Positions 1-10,197 of a stretch of 64,000 nucleotides of DNA are shown piece by piece. Origin of the DNA: Botryosphaeria dothidea (taxonomy: Eukaryota > Ascomycota > Dothideomycetes > Botryosphaeriales > Botryosphaeriaceae); assembly GCA_011503125.2 (NCBI GenBank), contig WWBZ02000051.1, positions 1,674,001 to 1,738,000 on the forward strand. The letters are read 5' to 3'. The position numbers were made by a program, and so were the translations under genes. The notes under the pieces were generated by a model. It had not been told where the DNA came from. It did not search any database and saw nothing but the letters and a program-made list of their open reading frames with translations. Within the stretch, counting starts at the first letter, position 1. Every line of letters starts with the position of its first letter.

Positions 1-1624
1 GACGCAGACGAGAGGGTTTCAGCGTCAAGAATGGTGTGCTACCTGACTTTTGCCATCATTGAACATGTGAGTATTGGTTACTCTATCATCAGATTGCCAC
101 TAACAAGATTAGGCCCTCATCATTCCATTCTTCATTCAAGCCTACCTCGGCAATTTCGATAACAAGTTCACCAGCTCTCGAGTTGCTGAAATCGTTCTCT
201 TTTCATCCGGAATTTTCATTGCGTTCCTCCACCTCTTCCTTCGAGTAAACGTCAACCGCATGGTCATCAAGCCTGTTGGTGTCCCGTGGAAGCAAAACAA
301 AAAAGCCGTCCGATTCCGCCTCTTTGGTCCTAGCGATCTGGAGATGTCGATCAGCGGGCCTCTTGGAGTCAAGGATCGCGCTTATGCGATGCAAGACTAC
401 TACTACAACAACAGGTCCGAGAAGAGCGGCCTGGAGTACGCTTACAATCCTCCAGAGATCACAAGGCGACCTTCTGATCCTGAAGATACGTATACTCCTC
501 AGCTTCCAACGCTGCTCGCCAATCGCCAGTCAAGACAGTCCAATGGATCGAAACTGTCTTCTTGGCCACTTCCACTCGAGCCCCTCAAGCGGTCTGGTAG
601 CAAGCACTCCAGAAAACCATCTGGAGACAGGCGAACTCCAACCTACTCACTCTTTCCAAACCAACTCCCCGCAGATGACGTGCCCCGTCTCCCTGCGACC
701 GTCTACAACCCTAACCAATCAGGAAACATCCGTGAGAGCCGCAAGCCCTCATTTGACATTGGTAGGCGGGGTACTGCAACCTCATTTGCGCCGTCGGTCA
801 CCGATGTGTCAGAAGCGTACCGGGGTCTCCTTCCCCCAATGCCGCTATTCGCCCAACGCCAGTCCCATCGCCGCGACAGCAGCCTCGACAGCAGCGCGAC
901 CGTGCAAATCGGTCTGCGACTCTCGGTTGCTCCTGCTGCCATGATGGCGGGTGGTCGTAATACCATGTCTCGTGCACTTGCGCCTCCAGGACCCATGCGA
1001 GAACCAACAGACTCCAGTGGCGAGAGCTTGGGTCTCCCCATTCAGGCACCAGCCCCTCCTCCGCTCTTCTCAGCACAGCCTTTTGGCCACAAGCGACAGC
1101 AGTCGTCAGGCACATCGGGCCCGTCTGGGCCACCTCCTTCAGTTCCCCCACCGTCAATGCCATCGCCGTTGACAATTCCTCAGACTGAGCCGAAGGAGGA
1201 ACCAAAGAAAGAGGTAGCATTTGCGTCACCGCCTGCGTTTGCGTCACCGCCTGCGCCAGCGTCGCCCGCATCAACTCGCTTCCAAGAAGACGAGGAGTCG
1301 AATGATAGTAGCTCTCAGTACAGTGCGCCATCGTACGACTCGTTCACAATCATCAACCCGCACAACAGTCAACGCTACCTGGAGACTGCTCGTAACAAGG
1401 TGTTGCCGCCAACACCACCCGAAGTCGATACGGAAGCCGCGACTCAGGTTGATGGCGAAAGACAGAGCTCTCCTGCCAGCAGTCCGTTGCGCATAAATCC
1501 CACAGCACCACCAGAACGCACGGCGTCGCCCAGGTGGGTCGACCTACGTAGTGGTACGATCAAGAGAGGTGATTCTCCAGCGCGCAGCGGCAGGTCTGAG
1601 ACGCCTACGCAACAGTGGATATGA
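1..1624 (+). CDS. 3' part of a multi-pass membrane protein with a long disordered tail (5' end outside window)
   Basis: The visible exons are 1-66 and 113-1624, joined across a 46-bp GT-AG intron (67-112) in phase 0. The first residues hold two strongly hydrophobic stretches: one spans the splice junction (CYLTFAIIEH then ALIIPFFIQAYLG), and the other is IVLFSSGIFIAFLHLFL. They look like the last two membrane helices of a larger integral membrane protein. About 400 residues follow that are rich in Pro, Ser and Arg and look disordered, with an Ala-Ser-Pro-Pro repeat near 1213-1270. The tail is probably cytosolic. I do not recognise a named family. The layout of membrane core plus disordered tail is common among fungal proteins of unknown function. 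The start lies upstream of the window, so topology and function cannot be judged. Confidence 0.7.
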
Positions 1625-2436
1625 TTTGACGATCCAGGTGTACAATAGAATTATGGGACATATGGGATGGCCTTACGGAAAAAAAAAAGGACCAGCTGAA
1701 TGGAAGTGGGGAAGGCGGCACTTATTTCCTTGGATGTACTCTTCCCGGCAATGGCGTTTTTGAGGGTTCGGATTTGAGGGGTGAATTGTGTTTCATTTTG
1801 GGTTTTGGATGTCTATCCCTCAGTCCCCTTAGCCAGGATCCGACGCTGGCACCCACGCTCTACCTCTTTTCCGCAGTTGTGGGTTTGTTTTTACTATTCC
1901 TTTCTTCACCGTCGCTACCGACCCTTTACGATCCTTTCTGATTGACGATTTATCTTACGATTTCCAAAGCACATCCCCCAACATACCCAACCATCAACTG
2001 CCCCCACTGTTCACCTGGCTCCGTAGCGGCCGTATGGCTGTCGGCCAGGTTTGTTTTGGATTTGATCTAGACGTAGATAGCTCTCCGCAACCGCCAACGG
2101 AAGCTGGTGCTGGTGCAGCTCGCCGTGCAGGCAGTGTATGAAATAGGAAACATGAGATTTCTTACGACACAATTTGGCTTTTGGAGCGACGGATGTAGCC
2201 CTCCAAATCCCGGTGAATGTGCAAGGTACCGCCCCACACAATCTGGTGTAGTATCGATGCGATCGTCCAGAGGTGAAGGTGACTTCCTCTTTGGGCGCAC
2301 GCGCTAAATAGCCGAGCTTGAGCCGCTCGGCAGATCGTCACTCCAAACGGTGTCAGCCTGCCAACGACATTCACCAGCTCGTCATGTCCGCCGTCTGCAA
2401 GTGCTGCGGTCGAGCCTGTCTTCGCAAACAGTGAAG
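1625..2436. other. intergenic, no gene seen
   Basis: This stretch contains the 3' flank of the membrane protein gene and the promoter and leader of PGA1. The short reading frames here (up to about 77 codons) have no recognisable protein features. Confidence 0.6.
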
Positions 2437-3201
2437 ATGCTCCCCGCCGCTGTCCGCCTCTGCCTCGCCATCCTCACCTTCCTCGCTGCTCTGCTACCGT
2501 CCGCTCTTGCAAACGTCGAGAAGACCGTCTTTGTTTCGCCTTCCGCTGTTGCCGTTCCCAATGTGCGCCCTGGCCTGCAAGACCTCCGTCTGACCAGCCT
2601 CTCGCCTCACGCCCACGTCTTGCGCACCTTGATTCCCGTCGCTTTCCCATCTGACGACGCGCCCCGAGGCCTCGACTATTGGTACCTGCTCACTGAGCTC
2701 ACTCCGGGCCAGAGATACGAAGTCCGCATCTGCTGGCTGGCGACGGTACGTTAGCTGAACCGCAGTTGCTACTTTCAGCCCGCGCTCACACCACTGCAGC
2801 AACCCACGACTTTTTGGCTGGACGCTTATCCCCTTGCCGACGTTTTCGAAACGCCCGAGCTTATCACCGCCCTTGCGAGCTTCTCCGAGAGCATTCCCGA
2901 GTCTAAACCCATTGCCGACGACGGAAAAGCCCCCAACTCTGGAGAAGCATCTGCTTCAGCTCTCTTCCTTCGCATACAGGCGGCCGCGGATTTTTACAGC
3001 ACGAACCAAACACTTATGAGCGACCCGCCTGATGTCAAGGTGGATATAATCCTGGATCCCTATGTTCTGAGCGCGATACCTCGCTCCCTCATACCGACTG
3101 GCATATATATCATTGCCTTCGCTGTGGGTGCCTGGTATTTCTCGTCCTTTATTGTTAGCTGGGCTTCCGCAATCGAACCGCCGAAGGCACACACGGAGTG
3201 A
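2437..3201 (+). CDS. PGA1: Pga1-like GPI mannosyltransferase 2 subunit
   Basis: Exons are 2437-2745 and 2800-3201 (54-bp intron, phase 0), giving 236 residues. The product starts with a signal peptide (LCLAILTFLAALLPSALA), has a luminal domain with the family-like stretches TVFVSPSAVAVPNV, YWYLLTELTPGQRYEVRICW and FWLDAY, and ends with one membrane helix (LIPTGIYIIAFAVGAWYF) and a short tail. In yeast, Pga1 is the ER-membrane partner of Gpi18 and is needed to add the second mannose to GPI anchors. The start at 2437 is chosen because it begins the signal peptide; an in-frame ATG-less extension runs back to about 2350. Family assignment is by recalled similarity to fungal Pga1 homologues; the inference of function is good but not certain. 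Confidence 0.8.
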
Positions 3202-3296
3202 GCTCAGTCCTATCTGCAATCCAAGGCGGGATATTTGCAGTCAATGCTAGCGCAGAAACCTTGATTGCGACACCTGCAGGTCGACTTTGATTCAAA

Positions 3297-3767
3297 ATGG
3301 CACGCGTCGTGGATCCCTCACTCATCATGCTCCCTACGGAGCTACTTCTACTGATAATCAAATACCTGGAGCCCGCTAGCGTCATCAATTTCGCCTTTGC
3401 CGCCTACCCTGCGCTCCAATCGAAGATGATCGTACCGCCTATGACCTGGCGTGTTTATGCACCTTTATGCAGGGGTCTAAGACTACCAACTTCCCAACGC
3501 GGCCCGCTGGCCATTTTCGGGGCATGGCCGTTGCCCACAGAACTTACGTTGCAGGTTCTCTCCGGACTAGGCCCAGAGGATCTGATGAGGTTCGTCTTTG
3601 GCCATTATCATCTTGTACCGAGGCTGTTGCCCGAAATCACACCGGCAACCAAAAAGCAGCTCACTAAGGCGTGGCTGCAGGTGGAGATGGTCAGGAAGGC
3701 GGCGAGAGATCAAGGATTATCGTGGACCGCTTCATTGAGCCGGAGGAACAGGTCATGGTCCATTTGA
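3297..3767 (+). CDS. small F-box-type protein
   Basis: A single exon encodes 156 residues. Residues 10-45 resemble an F-box, with LPTELLLLIIKYLEPASVI followed by a hydrophobic stretch ending in a Trp. F-box proteins bind Skp1 and bring substrates to SCF ubiquitin ligases. The rest shows a second motif, PLPTELTLQVLSGLGPEDL, that is itself F-box-like, so the protein may carry two degenerate copies of the helical motif. No substrate-binding repeats (WD or LRR) are present. It is short for an F-box receptor and could be a fungus-specific protein. The gene lies 95 bp after PGA1 and converges on ADE8. Confidence 0.6.
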   Translation: MARVVDPSLIMLPTELLLLIIKYLEPASVINFAFAAYPALQSKMIVPPMTWRVYAPLCRGLRLPTSQRGPLAIFGAWPLPTELTLQVLSGLGPEDLMRFVFGHYHLVPRLLPEITPATKKQLTKAWLQVEMVRKAARDQGLSWTASLSRRNRSWSI

Positions 3768-4047
3768 GGAAAGGAAGAATGCTTGCAGTGATACCCAACA
3801 GAGAAAGAAGACAGCATTTCCATAATCGGCTCGTCGTAACCATACAGCAAATCGGCACCCATTTCAAAGTAATACAAGACTTTTCATTCTTAGTGGTATA
3901 ATTATGATTATCATGCGCACTTTTAGGTGCTCCCATCTTGATTTCCATGGGAACTTCCAATAAAACTCGTTCAAAGTGCTGCGCCAAGGGCATGCATTCT
4001 TCCCAGTGTTCGTTGACACGTTGGGCTCGCTCCATGCCATCAAAAAC

Positions 4048-4836
4048 TCACTTTGACTTTTCAGCCCACAAGCTCTCGATAGCCAATTTAGTTCCTTCCA
4101 CAATGGCGCCCCACTCGACCTTGTGGAGCTTCTCCTCAAAAGCTTCAAGTTCGTCATCCTCGCCCTTGACGAAGGGGATCTCCTTTGTGAGAATAGGAGT
4201 TCCCATGTCGACTTCGAGAATGACGTAGTGGATCATTACTCCAGTGCGTGTGGTTTTACCGGTTTTCCAATCGGCATGGGCCCGGTCAATGGCATGAGTC
4301 TGATCAAAGTTGGTAAGACAACGCTTGCTTGGTAGTTGTTCATGACACTGGGTGACTCACGCCATTGTATTCACCAGGAAGAGCAGGGTGCAAGTTGATG
4401 ATAGGCACCTTTGCATCTGCCAGAGCTTGAAGGAGCGGTTCGGTCAAGATAAGCATGTATCCTGCGGGACACGAAAACATCAACTACTGCTACGTGAAAT
4501 CAACGAGCTGCGGAGCGGAGCCTCACCTGCGCAGACGACAATATCCGGGCGGTCTCCGAGGATGAGCTTGGCCAAGTCCTTGTCAAACTCCTGGCGTTGC
4601 TCCTGGCGCTGGAGTTGGGGGAACTTCTCCTTGTACGGAGGAAAGCCATGGTAGTGAGTTGGGATACCGGCCTGCTTAGCGCGCTCCAGGCCGTAGGCGG
4701 CCTTCTTGTCCGAGATAACGCGGATAATGGAGCTGTTGGGGAGACGGCCATCCTTGGTGGCATCTATGAGAGCCTGCAGGTTGGTGCCGCTGCCCGATAT
4801 CAGCACGGAAATGCGCGTGTGATGCTGCTCAGTCAT
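4048..4836 (-). CDS. ADE8: phosphoribosylglycinamide formyltransferase (GAR transformylase)
   Basis: Three exons on the minus strand (4836-4527, 4461-4361, 4299-4048) encode 220 residues. The enzyme transfers a formyl group from 10-formyl-tetrahydrofolate to GAR in step 3 of purine synthesis in the cytosol. Visible motifs are ISVLISGSGTNLQALIDA at the N terminus (phosphate and substrate binding) and IINLHPALPGEYNG, which holds the Asn-x-His catalytic pair. THAIDRA and TGVMIHYVILEVDMGTPIL follow in the C-terminal half. Length matches monofunctional fungal and bacterial PurN enzymes. The start at 4836 (MTEQHH) is chosen because the family begins shortly before this motif; an in-frame upstream ATG-less extension is unlikely. 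It is divergent from ATG8, with a Gcn4/CPC1-like site between them. Confidence 0.93.
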
Positions 4837-5700
4837 GGCTGTGTCCTCTCTTTTCCTGCCCCCGCGCTCTGTGATTACGAAGAAAGTTGGGAATGCACTC
4901 GGTGTGGCGTTGCAGCGCAAGGTGCGGCGATGGTGAAAAAAACCCAGCAAATTTCCGCAAATCAAATCACGGGTTTGCAGCAAACGGAGATGGCCAAAGA
5001 AGGCAGGGCTTTGGTGGAGTTTCTCGGGTCAGAAAAAAGTCGTGCCCCAGCGCCAGGTACGCGGGGTCCCGCGCCGATCCCGGGCGCCTCAGGCCGCAAA
5101 GTGGGCGCGGACATGACGCCAAGCTCCGTCTTGTATGTAGCGGCCGCCCACTCCGCCTTGATGTCTTCCCGTGCCGGCTGCGACTTAAGAGGCGTGGCTG
5201 CGGCCGGTCAGGCTGTCATGTGCGGGCCGTTGGCAGTGCGTGGGATGTGTTGACTCAGGGCTCAGGCGTGTACAAGTGATGGTACCTGGTGAGCGCACGC
5301 TTGGGCTTCGCTGCTTCAGCAGGCGGCAGGGCAGTGCGTGACGTGACGTATATGGAAGGCCGCGGGAACAAAGAGGCGCCACATGACTGCCGGAGCCAGT
5401 CAGACAGAAGGGCAGCATTTATAACGCGCTTTCAAGCGGCTCCCATCACCGCTGTCCCTTATCGCGCACCCGCCAACGTCACCTGACCGTTCCCAGCAGG
5501 CGCGGCCCAGGCAGCTGCCCCTCTACCTCACCGCCCGACCGCCTGGGCCCACTTCAACATCGCCCCAGCCCAGCTCAGCGTCTCTTCTCTTCTCCGCCTC
5601 ACCTTACCTCCGCCTCGCAACAACACCCCCGCCTCCACGACCCAAACCCAGCTACAACTTCCACACCCTATCGTACCAGCACAACACACCCACCGCAAGC
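4837..5700. promoter_or_regulatory. divergent ADE8-ATG8 promoter region
   Basis: No coding gene is supported here. The sequence contains TGACTCA at 5251-5257 (perfect Gcn4/CPC1 core), overlapping CRE-like TGACGT at 5339-5344 and TGACGTA at 5344-5350, and a TATA-like TTTATAA near 5418 on the ATG8 side. The last 150 bp before ATG8 are C- and pyrimidine-rich, as is typical of a fungal leader. Confidence 0.5.
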
Positions 5701-6244
<544 letters not shown>

Positions 6245-6314
6245 ATACCTCCGCCACTGCCAACATCCTCAACCGGTCTCGACAGGCGCTCAACAGAAGG
6301 CGTTCGGTGATGAG

Positions 6315-6557
6315 TTATTCATGTTTTTTCGGGGCTTCTTCTTCATACTCGTCGGCTATTGATGGAAATTGATGGGATTCATGCAGTTCACGAAGGAGCG
6401 GGAGGCGGTGGAGGTAGCTCCACATAGTCCACAATGCCAGGCCCGCATCAACCATAAGTACGAGTGTGACACCAGGAGAGTGCGGGAGATCGTTTGGATA
6501 CACATGAACTTTCCAGCTCATGGCATAGCTATCTAGACGGCCGTTTCTACTCCTCAT
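6315..6557 (-). CDS. possible small membrane protein, unrecognised
   Basis: An 80-residue minus-strand frame starts MRSRNGRLDSYAMSW. It has one hydrophobic segment (VTLVLMVDAGLALWTMW) and a charged C terminus ending EEEAPKKHE. The frame stays open upstream to 6746 but the extra residues look less protein-like. It lies tail to tail with ATG8. I do not recognise a family. The composition is plausible for a small single-pass protein, but a chance frame in UTR sequence cannot be excluded. Confidence 0.3.
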   Translation of the reverse strand: MRSRNGRLDSYAMSWKVHVYPNDLPHSPGVTLVLMVDAGLALWTMWSYLHRLPLLRELHESHQFPSIADEYEEEAPKKHE

Positions 6558-7153
6558 GGCTGTTGACGTGAATGTCTTGTATGATCTTGCACCGTAATAA
6601 AGCACGCGCTCGCACGCGGTCCGGTGACATGCCCACGGTTTCGAATCTACGATCGATCCAGGGGAGCTGTTCCGAGAGGGGAGAAGAGCTCCCTGCGGAC
6701 AGCATCCCTTGGCTGATCTCATCGAGGTGCGAGGCAGTGTGTGCACGGCTCCCTAGGTACTAACTCTTCCTCCCTTCCCCACCCGGCCTCATCGTCACTC
6801 CCGCCCGCGCCGCACCGCCCAAAACGCCGAGTCTTCTCCTCCCCCGCAAATCTACTTTCGGCAGGATCCGCGTCGTCAGAGAGCTCTCTTCCGCCAGTTT
6901 TCGTCACACCCGTTTGCGCGCTTCACTTTACGGTCGCAACTACGCACTCGCAGCCTTTCGAAGAGCGCGTACAGCCTCTATTTGCGCGCGCGCAAACGCC
7001 ATCCCGTCCGTCCACCGATCACACGCGAAGCTCTCGCCGCCGCCGCCCTCAAAAAGCGCAGCGCAGCGTAACGTAACGGAGCGCATCTTCCGCCAGCACA
7101 ACCCCCCCGTCGACGCCTTGCACAATTCGACAAGGCCTAGGTAAACGATCGCT

Positions 7154-7444
7154 ATGGCGTACCAGTACATCATCTCAAAGTCCGTCTCTCTCCCCCGTCC
7201 GGTGACCACTTTTTTGATGAGGGACGAAAAAGGTGGAAAGAGAGCTATAGAGCTGGGCTGACGTGAAGAATTATGGTACTTTTTTAGACGCCTTGATCCC
7301 CTCTTCGCGATCGGCATCGGCGCTGCTGCGGCGTTGGCGCGGATAGGGCGGGAGGAGAGGGAGAAGGGACGGCAATCGTGGGGTGAGAGTTACGGTGTGT
7401 TTAGGAGGAGGGTGGAAAGGGCTTGGGAGAAGGGTGGGGAGTAG
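7154..7444 (+). CDS. NCE101: Nce101-like small membrane protein (non-classical export)
   Basis: Two exons (7154-7179 and 7288-7444) encode 60 residues. The 26-nt first exon gives MAYQYIISK across the junction, and the second continues RLDPLFAIGIGAAAALARIG, then a charged REEREKG tail. This matches fungal Nce101 proteins: a short N terminus, Asp-Pro-Leu-Phe-Ala, one membrane helix and an Arg/Glu-rich tail. Yeast NCE101 was linked to export of leaderless proteins, but its mechanism is unclear. The donor is the weak GTCCGT, so the exact junction is less certain than the gene. The gene is below the size that simple ORF calling would find. Confidence 0.72.
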
Positions 7445-8305
7445 GCTTGTGTACGGTGGGTGGATGGGCTTGAAAAAGCTGTGATGTCGGAAAGTTTTGG
7501 TGGAAGGAGACATGGCTGCAACACTTGGTTGCGCGCACGATTTCGACTCAAGTCAGTGCCGATGACTTGGCGCTGTCGACGGTATGAGAACACCGCGGAC
7601 AGGAAGGCAACACTGAGGCAAAGCTGCATGTCTACGAGGTTGGCCTGATGAAATGCCATAAACGGGATGCTCGGGTGGGAAGCGCTGGTGCTATGAAGCG
7701 CCTTCCTCCCTGACCATGTGCTCATGAACGTGTTACCAGAAGCTATAGGTCTGTATATCAGTGTACCACTTTGGCATTTTTTACTCAGTCGCCATGGTGA
7801 TCCGTATGTCGTAACTGGTTACGGATGACGACCTGTCGGACTCTTTGCTGTCTTTGTTCAACTTTTTGTCCAGGAGCCGGAATGCTCAGCTTGACCTTGC
7901 CTTTCATTACAAGCAAGTCTAAAAGGCAGACAGGAAGATCCTTCTACCGGATATCGATTGATCGTATACCGTTCCTGCATACTGTCTCCGCCAACGTGTT
8001 TAAGCTTAATTTGCCAAGACATGTGTCTATTCCTCTTCCAATCAGCGAGCGGCAATTTCCAATTTGATGGTACTGGCATTATGGAATACCTTCGTACGGA
8101 GCACTCAGTGAACTACCAGCAGAAGAAAGCTTCCAAGGTTTTAACTATAGAAACGCCTGTTAAGTCGTCTAAGATAGAAACAAGGAACTTAGATCTCCTT
8201 ATTGGACTAACTTTCGGCATCTAAGAGTTTCTGCGCTCAGCAGAGCAACAATGACCCTACACGGTGGATGCCATGGCTGAATTGGATCTGCATGGACATA
8301 ATAGA

Positions 8306-8307
<2 letters not shown>
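7445..8307. other. intergenic, no gene seen
   Basis: Between NCE101 and the microsatellite there are only short frames without recognisable features. Base composition becomes AT-richer from about 7740. Confidence 0.55.
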
Positions 8308-8336
<29 letters not shown>

Positions 8337-8469
8337 CTTCTTCTTCTTCTTCTTCTTCTTCTTCTTCTTCTTCTTCTTCTTCTTCTTCTTCTTCTTCTTC
8401 TTCTTCTTCTTCTTCTTCTTCTTCTTCTTCTTCTTCTTCTTCTTCTTCTTCTTCTTCTTCTTCTTCTTC
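8308..8469 (+). repeat. perfect (TTC)54 trinucleotide microsatellite
   Basis: A run of 54 uninterrupted TTC units (162 bp) follows a single C. It ends 113 bp before the start codon of the secreted protein gene at 8583, so it lies in that gene's promoter or 5' leader. The other strand is pure GAA, a polypurine tract able to form triplex (H-DNA). The long Ser, Leu, Glu and Arg frames across it are repeat artefacts. Confidence 0.97.
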
Positions 8470-8582
8470 CTTTGTCACTGGAACTGACCTCCTCCTCTAT
8501 CTTCGCATTCATGCATCCCTCTCATCAGACATTTTCCCTGTTATATTCTGTCTCGCTATTCCCACTACTCCCGAGTGTCATC

Positions 8583-9592
8583 ATGCAACTCAAGACTATC
8601 GTCGTCGCTTCAGCTTTTGCCGGCTTTGTATCAGCGCAGCGTCCATCAAACGCGTCCATCTGTGACTACTACACTACTGTCCTCTTCAAGAACAACACGG
8701 CCGAAAACCAGCTAGCCCAATTGACGTTCCTCGTCAATACCATTGTGATAGGCAATTATACCAAACCTACGATTGAGGGTATCACTTGGCCGGACATCAG
8801 TGTTCCTGGGATCCTCACAAACGGGACCATCGATGGGAAGAACGTCAGTCTGCTGCCGTAAGTACAGCCCAAACTTCAATGTCAGACAAAGAAATATGAG
8901 TTAAAGCAAGCCTCCCAGCTACTTCGACGGCCGCCACGCCTCGATCAATACCAGCGGCAGAGCGAGCGCGAAAGTGAGCTTCCTCGACGGCGGCAGCGCC
9001 GCGCCGCTTCTGGAAAACAAGCCCTCCAACGGCAACACCAACTCCCGCCAACAGTAAGTGCAGCACCCCTCTCTTCCTTGATGCATCGTTTGACCCCCTC
9101 GTCAACAACAGCAAACTCCTCACCCACCTCTACTCCTTCTTCGGCGCCCTCCTCGGCTGCAGCCTCCAATCCGCCGACGCCGGCGCCGCCTTCCCCGTCT
9201 ACGCCGGCAACCCGTCCCAGCACGCCGTCCACAAGTTCATGGACGTCTCTTCTGCCGAGTTCACGTACTTCATCAATACCGTTGCGCTGGCCGCGCGCTC
9301 CTTCGGCGTCGCGGACGAGGATGTGCAGCTCGTCGGCAAGACGCTGAACGACACGTTCGGCCAGAAGTGCTCGGGCGATGTTGTTGTGGTGCCAGGGCAG
9401 GAGGCTGCGAGCCAGGCGATTTGTCTGGGGGCGGGGTGCCTTGTGAGGGAAGGGGGTGTTTGCCCGAGGAATGAGACGGGCAATGGTACGTCGATGAGTA
9501 CGAGCACGGGGGGCGCGACAGGTGCAACGAATTCGGCGGTAGCAGGTGGGGCGCTTGCGGCCGGATTGGGAGCTTTGGCGATGCTCCTTTAA
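8583..9592 (+). CDS. secreted, probably GPI-anchored protein of unknown function
   Basis: Exons are 8583-8857, 8919-9053 and 9112-9592, giving 296 residues. The N terminus is a signal peptide (MQLKTIVVASAFAGFVSA). Several N-glycosylation sites follow (Asn-Ala-Ser, Asn-Asn-Thr, Asn-Tyr-Thr). The middle holds a helical-looking stretch, LLTHLYSFFGALLGCSLQ, then VHKFMDVSSAEFTYFINTV and FGVADEDVQLVGKTL. The C terminus is Ser/Thr/Gly-rich and ends in a hydrophobic tail (VAGGALAAGLGALAMLL), as in GPI-anchored surface proteins. I recall similar fungal secreted proteins with the same core but no assigned function. The (TTC)54 repeat lies just upstream and could influence expression. Confidence 0.75.
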
Positions 9593-10197
9593 GAGGGTGG
9601 TTTAGTGCGGTAGTGGGTTTATTTCCGTCATCATCTTGACTTTTCCAATATCTCCTAATGTAGTCTTGAATAGAATAGTACTATTTACTTCCATAACCGG
9701 AGGGTTAGGCCCTTAATATGTCAAGAAAGCATCTAGAGAACTTTTGAGGATGAGTAAAGACCTAAAATGTGAGAAATGGCCGCACACAAAGATTGTTGTG
9801 GAATTGACGGATTGGCTGACACATAGCATACCGTTAGTGTTCCCTCAGTCCGCGGAATCTAGCTCTGGAAAAATAGCATGCAAGATATCCAATGTGATCC
9901 ACTGGAGTCAATCAGACAGCCAGCGGGTAGATGTGCGAAGATCCTAGGCACTGTTGTTCAGCTGCCTGCTGATTCTTAAACTTGAAAGCAGAACCATCCA
10001 CAACAGGACGGTCAGTATGCGGGGCGGGCTACGGCTCCAGGCCGTATCTCCGGAACCTGAAGATGTAAAACCTGGGGGTTTGTGATCTCTTTGATGATGA
10101 CTTGATTGGTATGTTTTGATGATGACGTCGGGAGGAGCTTTGGCCCGCGCGGGTCCGATTTGACGCCCGGAATTTTGGCAGCCCGCCTTGCACGACC
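9593..10197. other. intergenic, no gene seen
   Basis: This is the 3' flank of the secreted protein gene and the promoter of MSS1. No frame here has recognisable features. A direct TGATGATGAC-type repetition lies near 10091-10130. Confidence 0.55.

Noticed and set aside
3864..4157. 97-codon minus-strand frame downstream of and overlapping ADE8
   Set aside because: Partly out-of-frame ADE8 exon 3 and partly 3' flank; no protein features.
8237..8861. Long frames of poly-Ser, poly-Leu, poly-Glu and poly-Arg across 8.3-8.5 kb
   Set aside because: They are translations of the (TTC)54 repeat in different frames. The real gene starts after it at 8583.
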